From JAYEMH01 sp034717985 [NCBI: Candidatus Ratteibacteria bacterium] (lineage in GTDB: Bacteria > CAZDME01 > JAYEMH01): a stretch of DNA of 9,338 nucleotides. The notes below the pieces were generated by a model that was not told where the DNA came from, did not search any database, and was given only the letters and a program-made list of their open reading frames with translations. Of the stretch, positions 1 through 5,099 are shown piece by piece. Within the stretch, counting starts at the first letter, position 1; each line of letters opens with the position of its first letter. Location of the stretch: positions 1-9,338 of the forward strand of contig JAYEMH010000038.1 in assembly GCA_034717985.1 (NCBI GenBank), written 5' to 3'. The position numbers and the translations under genes were made by a program.

Positions 1-379
1 TTGTCTTTACTCCTTCAAAGTAAACCAGTAGTATTAAAGGGTATTTTAAAGTAAAAACGGGGTCTCAACATTCAATATAAATAGAAACACTCATTTTTAA
101 TTGATAATTTTCATATTCATAATAAGGACAACAGACACCTATTAAAGCGGAGGTAACAATATTGAGGTTGAGAATATAAGTGGATTGACAACCCCAAAAG
201 AAAATATTCATACGAGTGGGGATTTTGAGGAAGAAAGGTCAGGAGTGAATTAAAAGAGGCTTAATCCCAATTATGTACCCGGATTTTGCCTTTTGATAAG
301 CTCAGGGCTTTTTGAAAATTGCCCTTTGATAGTTTCAGGACTCTTCAAAAGCCACTTTGGATTTTCCTGCATTTAACAC
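1..379. other. AT-rich non-coding leader region
   Basis: No convincing gene is visible on either strand of this stretch. A purine-rich GGAGGT-like run near 150-153 is followed by a TTG that meets a stop within six codons, so it does not start a gene. The only structure I can support is two degenerate copies of a short repeat near 289-342. It may be the decayed intergenic space downstream of a gene outside the window. Confidence 0.7.
289..342. repeat. Two decayed copies of the CTCAGGGC-type short repeat
   Basis: Positions 289-308 (CCTTTTGATAAGCTCAGGGC) align without gaps to the 20-base core CCCTTCGGCAAGCTCAGGGC that is tandem at 3327-3374, with four differences, all C-to-T or G-to-A. Positions 322-342 (CCCTTTGATAG then TTTCAGGACT) look like a more diverged relative. 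The alignment is seen directly; common descent is inferred. Confidence 0.55.
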
Positions 380-407
380 TTGACGTTTTTTGCTTCTATG
401 GTATTAT
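380..407 (+). promoter_or_regulatory. Predicted sigma70-type promoter
   Basis: TTGACG (380-385) and TATTAT (402-407) are separated by 16 bases. A TG one base upstream of the -10 hexamer (399-400) gives an extended -10 element. Transcription would begin near 413-416 and read into the M23 peptidase gene. It is the best promoter I can see, and it may serve several of the genes that follow. Confidence 0.65.
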
Positions 408-421
408 TTAAGCTATAAGCA

Positions 422-450
422 CCCCATCAAAATTTTGATATCCGATGGGG
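422..450 (+). promoter_or_regulatory. Palindrome at the predicted transcript 5' end
   Basis: CCCCATC (422-428) is exactly complementary to GATGGGG (444-450). A perfect 14-base palindrome, ATCAAAATTTTGAT (426-439), overlaps the left arm. Lying just downstream of the predicted start site, it could be a repressor operator or a 5' UTR hairpin. No U-run follows, so it is not a typical terminator. Confidence 0.5.
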
Positions 451-465
451 TAAATCAAGTTAGTT

Positions 466-472
466 GAGAGGG
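466..472 (+). promoter_or_regulatory. Ribosome binding site supporting a TTG start
   Basis: GAGAGGG lies 7 bases before the TTG at 480. The nearby TTG at 473 is out of frame. The protein from 480 begins just before the conserved membrane-anchored N-terminus, so this site supports the non-ATG start. Confidence 0.6.
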
Positions 473-479
473 TTGAATA

Positions 480-1373
480 TTGAAGAAGGATAGCTCTTTT
501 ACCTTGATGGTTATTCCCCATCACGGGAAGCAGCCTTATACCTTTCGTCTGCATTATTTGACGGTTCTTCTATTGGCAGCTGTTATCGGAGCGGGTCTTA
601 TTGGATCCGCTCTTTATATTACCGGGGCCCAGCAAAAGGCTGCTCTTAAAGGAAAACTGGAGGTCGTAGAAAAAGTCAAATTTCAACAGGATCAACAAAT
701 CCAGGAGATGAATCAGACCTTAGACGAGCTCAAGGCCTTTGGCCGGAAGGTAAAAACGCTTACCGGCATCGGTCAGGAGGAAGCCTTAATAAAAGAGGGA
801 GGCGGAAGAGGCGGCCCGGTGTTATACTGGCCGACAGAAGAGTTTTATTCCCCGGGACAAAAAGGACTTGTTGTAAATGAAGTGAGGGATATCGAAGAGC
901 TTAAGGGGGAAATTTATTTAGAAAAGCAAACCTATCGCGAACTAATAGAAGAGCTGGGGAAAAAAGAGGAGCTTTTTGCCTGCACCCCTTCCATTTGTCC
1001 GGTTAACGGAGGTTATATTTCTTCCGGATTTGGCTGGAGGCGTCGTCCGCGCCCGGGATTTCATAAAGGACTTGATCTGGTAGCCCGCCGGGGAACATCA
1101 GTTCGATCCACGGCGGCAGGAAGAGTGGTCTTTGTCGGCTGGGATGGGGGGTATGGAAATAAAGTAAAAGTTGATCATGGGCATGGTTTTAAAACTGTCT
1201 ATGCCCATCTTGACCGAATAAAAGTCCGCTGGGGAGAATTTGTTAAAAAAGGACAGGTTGTCGGTACCCTGGGTAATACCGGTTTTAGCACCGGACCGCA
1301 CCTTCATTATGAAGTTCACCATCAAGGCAAGAGGGTTGACCCGATAAAATACATCCTGGTTAAACTCAAATGA
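480..1373 (+). CDS. Membrane-anchored M23 family metallopeptidase
   Basis: This is a probable peptidoglycan endopeptidase (LytM/M23) of 297 residues, starting at TTG with a good ribosome binding site. A short cytoplasmic N-terminus is followed by one hydrophobic membrane segment (about 27-48). A charged, Gln/Glu/Lys-rich stretch (about 52-95) is likely coiled coil. The M23 domain occupies about 174-291. The expected zinc ligands are present: H195 and D199 in HKGLD, and H276 in HLH. The catalytic histidines H243 (YAHL) and H274 are also present, so the enzyme should be active. The catalytic domain would lie outside the membrane, cutting cell-wall cross-links. It overlaps the bactofilin gene by 4 bases; paired M23 and bactofilin genes are known in cell-shape control in other bacteria. 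The exact bond cut cannot be told from the sequence. Confidence 0.93.
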   Translation: MKKDSSFTLMVIPHHGKQPYTFRLHYLTVLLLAAVIGAGLIGSALYITGAQQKAALKGKLEVVEKVKFQQDQQIQEMNQTLDELKAFGRKVKTLTGIGQEEALIKEGGGRGGPVLYWPTEEFYSPGQKGLVVNEVRDIEELKGEIYLEKQTYRELIEELGKKEELFACTPSICPVNGGYISSGFGWRRRPRPGFHKGLDLVARRGTSVRSTAAGRVVFVGWDGGYGNKVKVDHGHGFKTVYAHLDRIKVRWGEFVKKGQVVGTLGNTGFSTGPHLHYEVHHQGKRVDPIKYILVKLK

Positions 1374-1816
1374 TTTTTAAAAAACTGCAATCAAAAAAGA
1401 ACGAGAAAGAGAGGACACTTGATTCATATCTTGGCCCGGGATTAAGAATTGAAGGCAGTCTGGAGGTTAAAGGAAATATTCGGATTGACGGTGAGGTAAA
1501 AGGTAATATTTTTACCGAGCAGAGCCTTCTCATTGGGGAAAAGGCTGAGATTCAGGGAGATATTGCTGCTGAAAACATTACCATAAGCGGAGAAGTAGTT
1601 GGGAATGTTACCGCTAACGAAAAGGTAGAATTGCTCGTGAATGCCCAGCTCCTTGGTGATATTAAAGCTTCCCGGGTGGTTATTGCCGAAGGTGTGGCTT
1701 TCGAAGGTAACTGTGTTGTCGGAAACCAGGGGAGTCCAAAGGATAAAGAGTCGGATTTAGATTTAAATTTTACCCAGGCGACTCCAAAAAACGAACCTTC
1801 AACCCCTCCCAGCTGA
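1370..1816 (+). CDS. Bactofilin family cytoskeletal protein
   Basis: This 148-residue protein has a central bactofilin (polymer-forming) domain at about 18-117. Its repeating beta-strand pattern (GSLEVKG, IDGEVKGNI, IQGDIAAENI, ISGEVVGNV, LLGDIKA) fits the right-handed beta-helix of the family. The ends are polar and flexible: a Lys-rich N-terminus and a Ser/Pro/Asp-rich tail from about 120. Bactofilins polymerise without nucleotide, often on the inner membrane, and position cell-wall enzymes. The ATG overlaps the stop of the M23 peptidase (ATGA). No strong ribosome binding site is visible, which suggests translational coupling and fairly equal expression of scaffold and hydrolase. Confidence 0.95.
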   Translation: MIFKKLQSKKNEKERTLDSYLGPGLRIEGSLEVKGNIRIDGEVKGNIFTEQSLLIGEKAEIQGDIAAENITISGEVVGNVTANEKVELLVNAQLLGDIKASRVVIAEGVAFEGNCVVGNQGSPKDKESDLDLNFTQATPKNEPSTPPS

Positions 1817-1858
1817 TTTTAATCCAGTTCCCGCGCTTTCCTGTAATAAAATAAAAGG

Positions 1859-2227
1859 ATGAAATTTTTAAAGTTCTGGCTGCCGCTTATAATCTGGTCA
1901 GGTTTGATTTTTTATGCTTCCAGCATGCCGGCCGACACGCCTATCCTAAGATGGCTGGATATCCTGTCAAGTTATGCCGGCCATTTTTTTGAATTTATGG
2001 TTCTGGCCCTGCTTTCTTTTCGGGCCTTTAACAATTCATTTCCCAAATGGGGCGTAAGGAATGTTTTTTATGCCGGCTCTTTTAGTATTCTTTTTGCTGT
2101 TAGCGATGAGATTCATCAGGCTTTTGTTCCGACTCGATTTTGTTCCGGCTCTGATATTCTGGTAGATGTCTTAGGGGTTGGTTTTGCCTTCTTTCTGCTC
2201 CGCCTTCGCCACAGAAGATATACATAG
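1859..2227 (+). CDS. VanZ-like family membrane protein
   Basis: This 122-residue protein has about four hydrophobic segments (4-20, 37-56, 68-84, 99-115). The VanZ signature is clear: SDEIHQAF at 82-89, then a PTR turn and conserved aspartates D99 and D103 before the last helix. VanZ itself gives low-level teicoplanin resistance in enterococcal vanA clusters. Single-domain homologues are widespread and mostly of unknown role, so resistance should not be inferred here. The purine-rich AAGG touches the start codon with no spacing, so initiation looks weak. It follows bactofilin by 42 bases and probably shares its transcript. Confidence 0.88.
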   Translation: MKFLKFWLPLIIWSGLIFYASSMPADTPILRWLDILSSYAGHFFEFMVLALLSFRAFNNSFPKWGVRNVFYAGSFSILFAVSDEIHQAFVPTRFCSGSDILVDVLGVGFAFFLLRLRHRRYT

Positions 2228-2242
2228 AAGGTATGCTTCGGC

Positions 2243-2289
2243 GGATGTCGCATAAGTCGGTTTATAAGCAGATGTATCTATGCGGATCC
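2243..2289 (+). repeat. Imperfect inverted repeat over a possible start codon
   Basis: GGAT (2243-2246) and CGCATA (2249-2254) pair with TATGCG (2279-2284) and ATCC (2286-2289), giving ten base pairs around a small internal loop, with a 24-base terminal loop. The ATG at 2280 lies in the right arm. The whole gap after the VanZ-like gene (from about 2228) has the look of an intergenic repeat rather than ordinary spacer. Confidence 0.5.
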
Positions 2290-2297
2290 ATTTTCTT

Positions 2298-2960
2298 ATG
2301 GAGGAAATTTTTCATCTATTGAAGCTGATTGATGTTTTCGATAAACTTTATCGGCATTTTGGCGAGCAGTTCTGGTGGCCGGCATCTTCCCCTTTTGAAG
2401 TAATCGTGGGAGCGGTTTTAACCCAGAATACCGCCTGGACAAACGTAGAAAAGGCAATTACAAATTTAAAAAGGAGAGATTTATTACATCCGGAGAAAAT
2501 TTCCCGGCTTCCCCTGAAGGAGTTGGAAAAATTAGTTCATTCCAGCGGGTTTTATCGTCAGAAAGCCAAACGACTTAAAAGCGTCAGTCAGTATCTGGAG
2601 AAATCCTGCCGGGGAGATTGGGATCGTTTCTTTTCCTTTCCCTCTTCACATCTGCGCCCGGAACTTTTGGAAATTAACGGCTTGGGTCCGGAAACGGTTG
2701 ACTCCATTCTTCTTTATGCCGGGAGAAAACCGGTTTTTGTCATCGATGCCTATACTAAAAGACTTTCTGAGAGATTAGGAATTAGTCAAGAGAGCGATTA
2801 CGAGGCTTTAAGAAGTTTTTTTGAGAATAATCTCCCGAGGGATGAACGTCTTTTTAATGAATTTCATGCTTTGATTGTCGCCCTGGCAAAAAACTATTGC
2901 CGAACCAAGCCGGCCTGCCGGGGCTGTCCTTTAAAGAAGAATTGCCGGTTTGCCCCGTAG
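2298..2960 (+). CDS. Endonuclease III-like DNA glycosylase (HhH-GPD, COG2231 type)
   Basis: This is a base-excision repair enzyme of the endonuclease III superfamily, 220 residues from this start. Numbering from 2298, it shows the WWPA..PFEV block (about 26-35), LTQNTAW (41-47), the helix-hairpin-helix LEINGLGPETVDS (123-135), the catalytic aspartate D150 in VIDAY, and an iron-sulfur cysteine set C201, C207, C210, C216 (C-x5-C-x2-C-x5-C). The lysine that gives E. coli Nth its lyase activity (K120) aligns with E132. The enzyme is therefore predicted to be a monofunctional glycosylase; its target base is unknown. An in-frame ATG at 2280 would add six residues, but those codons lie in a repeat hairpin. 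Neither start has a good ribosome binding site, and the homologous N-terminus fits 2298 better. Confidence 0.85.
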   Translation: MEEIFHLLKLIDVFDKLYRHFGEQFWWPASSPFEVIVGAVLTQNTAWTNVEKAITNLKRRDLLHPEKISRLPLKELEKLVHSSGFYRQKAKRLKSVSQYLEKSCRGDWDRFFSFPSSHLRPELLEINGLGPETVDSILLYAGRKPVFVIDAYTKRLSERLGISQESDYEALRSFFENNLPRDERLFNEFHALIVALAKNYCRTKPACRGCPLKKNCRFAP

Positions 2961-3014
2961 AGAAAGATATTAAGAGATTTGATGAGTAGTTTATCAAGGG
3001 AGACGGGAGATGGG

Positions 3015-3023
3015 AAAGGAGAG
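3015..3023 (+). promoter_or_regulatory. Ribosome binding site deciding the DUF1844 start
   Basis: AAAGGAGAG sits 4 bases before the ATG at 3028. The in-frame ATG at 3010 also has a GGGAG run upstream (2998-3002), so it cannot be excluded. The 3028 site is the better match and gives a family-typical N-terminus (MSEGEQ). Confidence 0.5.
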
Positions 3024-3027
3024 AAAA

Positions 3028-3396
3028 ATGAGTGAAGGAGAGCAACGTTCAGAGGAGCTTTTTATCAATTTTATTATTATGATGTCGCAATCGGTAATGT
3101 TACAGCTGGGAAAGATTGCCAATCCGATGAGCGGCAAAGTCGAGAAGAATCTTGAAGGAGCCAGGGCGGCCATCGATTTGTTAGTTATGCTAAAGGAAAA
3201 AACCAAAGGAAACCTGAGTGACCGCGAGGAAAAATTTTTTGCCACTACCTTAAGCACTCTGCAGATGAATTATGTCGATGAAACAAAAAAAGAAGAGAAA
3301 GAACCGGCGGGAAAGGGAGAAGGAACCCCTTCGGCAAGCTCAGGGCAAGACCCTTCGGCAAGCTCAGGGCAAGACCCTTCGGCAGGGACAGGGTAA
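3028..3396 (+). CDS. DUF1844 domain-containing protein with repeat-derived tail
   Basis: This small protein of 122 residues has unknown biochemical function. Residues about 11-82 match the DUF1844 pattern: a hydrophobic helix with Met-rich FIIMMSQSVMLQLGKI, then NPMSGKVEKNLEGA, the IDLLVMLKEKTKGNL block, and a closing helix ending near MNYVDE. A Lys/Glu-rich linker (85-99) leads to a low-complexity tail made of two exact PSASSGQD units and a partial PSAGTG. That tail is encoded by a tandem DNA repeat and is probably not part of the ancestral protein. The family occurs in several deep bacterial phyla and often sits near housekeeping genes. An alternative start at 3010 adds six residues. Confidence 0.85.
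   Translation: MSEGEQRSEELFINFIIMMSQSVMLQLGKIANPMSGKVEKNLEGARAAIDLLVMLKEKTKGNLSDREEKFFATTLSTLQMNYVDETKKEEKEPAGKGEGTPSASSGQDPSASSGQDPSAGTG
3327..3393 (+). repeat. Tandem 24-base repeat inside a coding region
   Basis: Two identical 24-base units (3327-3350 and 3351-3374) begin with the core CCCTTCGGCAAGCTCAGGGC followed by AAGA. A truncated, diverged third copy runs to about 3393. Because 24 is a multiple of three, each unit encodes the same eight residues, PSASSGQD. Related cores are found at 289-308 and inside gcvT. Confidence 0.9.
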
Positions 3397-3399
3397 GTT

Positions 3400-3427
3400 A
3401 GCTCATAGCTTTTAGCTCATAGCTTTT
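3400..3427 (+). repeat. Tandem 14-base direct repeat
   Basis: AGCTCATAGCTTTT occurs twice back to back (3400-3413 and 3414-3427) with no mismatch. It fills most of the 49-base gap between the DUF1844 gene and gcvT and is unrelated in sequence to the 24-base repeat just upstream. Confidence 0.9.
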
Positions 3428-3445
3428 GGCAGCAGGGAAAAAAGA

Positions 3446-4594
3446 ATGACAAAAAAAGGCAGGCAAACCCCACTTTATGCTGAGCATCTCGCTTCAGGGG
3501 CCAAAATGATTAATTTTCACGGATGGCTGATGCCCCTTTCTTATCGCGGAGTTAGCGAAGAAGTCAAATCCGTTAGAAAAAAAGCCGGGCTTTTTGACCT
3601 CAGTCACATGGGAGAAATTAAGGTCGGAGGAAAAGAGGCTTCTTCTTTCCTGCAGTTTGTAACTACCAACGACTTATCGAGGCTTGCCCCGGGACAGATG
3701 CAATACTCTTTTTTTCTCAGCTCCGAGGGAACTGTACTTGATGACTTTATGCTTTATCGCCTGGCCGGAGATGAATTTATGGCGGTGGTTAATGCCGGAA
3801 ATACCGAAAAGATTTTTAAACATCTCCAAAGACAAAGATTTGACAAGGTAGAACTGGCTAATCTTACCGAAAACCTGGCTCTTATCGGGCTTCAAGGGCC
3901 AAATTCAGAAAAGATTTTTCGGGAAGTTGTTGAGGAAGATTTAGACGGGTTCAAATTTCTCCATAGTAAGGAATTCAGGGTAGCCGGCGAAAAGGCTTTA
4001 GTTTCACGAAGCGGATATACCGGAGAAGACGGTTTTGAAGTTTATCTGGATGAAAACAAGGCTCCAAAAGTTTGGCGGGCAATAATGGATGCCGGCCGGC
4101 CATTGGGTCTTGAGCCAGCCGGATTAGGAGCCCGCGATATCCTGCGCTGTGAGATGGGCTATCCTCTTTATGGCCATGAATGGGATGAAACCATAACCCC
4201 TTGGGAGGCGGGATTTTCCTGGGCGGTAAAATTAAATAAGAACTTTTTGGGCAAGGAGGCTTTATTAGAGAAGAAAGGTAGAATTTCTCAGACTTTGGCG
4301 GCTTTTGTCATGAAAGAAAAAGCGGTTCCCCGCACCGGGTATTTAATTAAAGACGACCCTTCGACAAGGACTTCGGCTGAGCTCAGTCGAAAGCCCTCAG
4401 GGCGAGAGAGAAAAAATATTGGGCGGGTAACCAGCGGCACTTTTTCTCCTATTCGGGGTGATTTTATCGGTATGGGTTATATCCTCAAGGATTTTGCCCG
4501 GCCGGGGGAAATAATTAGTATCGAGATTAGAGGTAAGTTAATGCCGGCGGAAATTGTCCGGTTACCGTTTGTTAAACCGCATTTAAGAAAATAG
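3446..4594 (+). CDS. gcvT: Glycine cleavage system T protein (aminomethyltransferase)
   Basis: GcvT takes the aminomethyl group from the lipoyl arm of GcvH, releases ammonia and forms 5,10-methylene-tetrahydrofolate in the cytoplasm. The 382 residues show family blocks in order: NFHGWLMPLSYRG (23-35), GLFDLSHMGEI (48-58), the aspartate pair D99-D100 with Y104 in the VLDDFMLY folate/catalytic motif, SGYTGEDGFE (189-198), GLGARDILRCEMGYPLYGHE (226-245), and the C-terminal VTSGTFSP (328-335). Bacterial GcvT is usually about 360-365 residues. The excess matches an extra segment of about 18 residues (304-321) encoded by a repeat, in a loop before the VTSG block. The core motifs are intact, so activity is likely kept. 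It heads the gcvT-gcvH-gcvPA-gcvPB run; a GGGA at 3435-3438 is the probable ribosome binding site. Confidence 0.97.
   Translation: MTKKGRQTPLYAEHLASGAKMINFHGWLMPLSYRGVSEEVKSVRKKAGLFDLSHMGEIKVGGKEASSFLQFVTTNDLSRLAPGQMQYSFFLSSEGTVLDDFMLYRLAGDEFMAVVNAGNTEKIFKHLQRQRFDKVELANLTENLALIGLQGPNSEKIFREVVEEDLDGFKFLHSKEFRVAGEKALVSRSGYTGEDGFEVYLDENKAPKVWRAIMDAGRPLGLEPAGLGARDILRCEMGYPLYGHEWDETITPWEAGFSWAVKLNKNFLGKEALLEKKGRISQTLAAFVMKEKAVPRTGYLIKDDPSTRTSAELSRKPSGRERKNIGRVTSGTFSPIRGDFIGMGYILKDFARPGEIISIEIRGKLMPAEIVRLPFVKPHLRK
4355..4408 (+). repeat. In-frame repeat insertion within gcvT
   Basis: Outer arms CCCTTCGACAAG (4357-4368) and CTCAGGGC (4396-4403) reproduce the core of the 3327-3374 repeat with one mismatch. 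They are separated by 27 bases (4369-4395) containing a second palindrome: CTTCGGCTGAG (4371-4381) pairs with CTCAGTCGAAAG (4382-4393), with one bulge and one G-T pair. The coding excess is about 54 bases, a multiple of three, so gcvT stays open. The arms are seen; insertion by a repeat is inferred from the family's usual length. Confidence 0.75.
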
Positions 4595-4645
4595 CGATTG
4601 GTTAACTGAGGTAGATGGGAAACGGTAGAAGGAAAACAGGGAAAG

Positions 4646-4651
4646 AGGAGG
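4646..4651 (+). promoter_or_regulatory. Strong ribosome binding site for gcvH
   Basis: AGGAGG lies 6 bases before the gcvH ATG, the best Shine-Dalgarno match in the window. This would favour high translation of the lipoyl carrier relative to its partners. Confidence 0.8.
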
Positions 4652-4657
4652 AAAGAG

Positions 4658-5056
4658 ATGCTTGTTCCAAAAGATTTAAAATATACCACCTCCCACGAAT
4701 GGGTTAAATTAGAAGGTGATGTGGTTCGGGTGGGGATTACCGATTATGCCCAGCAGGAGCTGGGGGAAGTGGTCTTTGTCGAATTACCCGATTTAGAAAC
4801 TTACCTGGAGCAGTCTTCAGGTTTGGGAATTGTGGAATCGGTTAAATCTGTTTCGGAGATTTATGCTCCGTTAAGCGGCCAGATAATCGAGGTTAATAAC
4901 GAATTGGCAAATAATCCGCAGTTAGTTAATCAGGATCCTTACGGGCAGGGATGGCTTGTTGCTTTAAAGGTTGATTTAAAGGGAGACCGGCACGAACTTG
5001 ACAGTTTGATTGACTCAGAAGAATATCAATCCCGCTCTGACGGGGCGACTGCCTGA
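4658..5056 (+). CDS. gcvH: Glycine cleavage system H protein (lipoyl carrier)
   Basis: GcvH carries the aminomethyl intermediate between the P, T and L proteins on a lipoylated lysine. The 132-residue protein shows the N-terminal YTTSHEWVKLEGDVVRVGIT block (9-28), ELGEVVFVELP (34-44), and the lipoylation motif GIVESVKSVSEIYAPLSG with K63 as the modified residue. The NNELANNPQLVN and YGQGWLVALK blocks follow, so it is a true GcvH and not only a biotinyl/lipoyl-like domain. The last residues after EEY (QSRSDGATA) do not resemble the usual acidic helical end and run into a hairpin-bearing intergenic sequence, so a repeat may have replaced the original tail. A very strong AGGAGG precedes the start. 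Confidence 0.97.
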   Translation: MLVPKDLKYTTSHEWVKLEGDVVRVGITDYAQQELGEVVFVELPDLETYLEQSSGLGIVESVKSVSEIYAPLSGQIIEVNNELANNPQLVNQDPYGQGWLVALKVDLKGDRHELDSLIDSEEYQSRSDGATA

Positions 5057-5063
5057 ATTCCGT

Positions 5064-5082
5064 TATCACCGCGTAGGTGATA
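5064..5082 (+). repeat. Short hairpin between gcvH and gcvPA
   Basis: TATCACC (5064-5070) and GGTGATA (5076-5082) form a perfect 7-bp stem with a five-base loop (GCGTA). There is no U-run, so it is not a rho-independent terminator. It sits in the 43-base gap and may belong to a larger repeat beginning within the end of gcvH. Confidence 0.6.
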
Positions 5083-5087
5083 CTAAC

Positions 5088-5091
5088 GAGG
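5088..5091 (+). promoter_or_regulatory. Ribosome binding site deciding the gcvPA start
   Basis: GAGG lies 8 bases before the ATG at 5100. The same frame stays open back to an ATG at 5010, but using that would overlap gcvH by 47 bases and add 30 residues with no resemblance to the family N-terminus. Confidence 0.65.
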
Positions 5092-5099
5092 AAAAACAG

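Noticed and set aside
185-216. Second promoter from TTGACA at 185-190
   Set aside because: No acceptable -10 hexamer occurs 16-18 bases downstream.
192-221. CCCCA/TGGGG pair as a hairpin
   Set aside because: The stem is only five base pairs with a 20-base loop, and no other feature supports it.
3327-3427. CRISPR-like array from the tandem repeats
   Set aside because: The units are directly adjacent with no spacers, and part of the stretch is translated.
3397-3445. Possible glycine riboswitch ahead of gcvT
   Set aside because: Only 49 bases separate the genes and most are a tandem 14-mer; there is no room for, and no sign of, the paired glycine aptamers.
5010-5099. Longer gcvPA start at 5010
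   Set aside because: It would overlap gcvH by 47 bases and add residues unlike the family; the 5100 start has a GAGG site and a family-like N-terminus.
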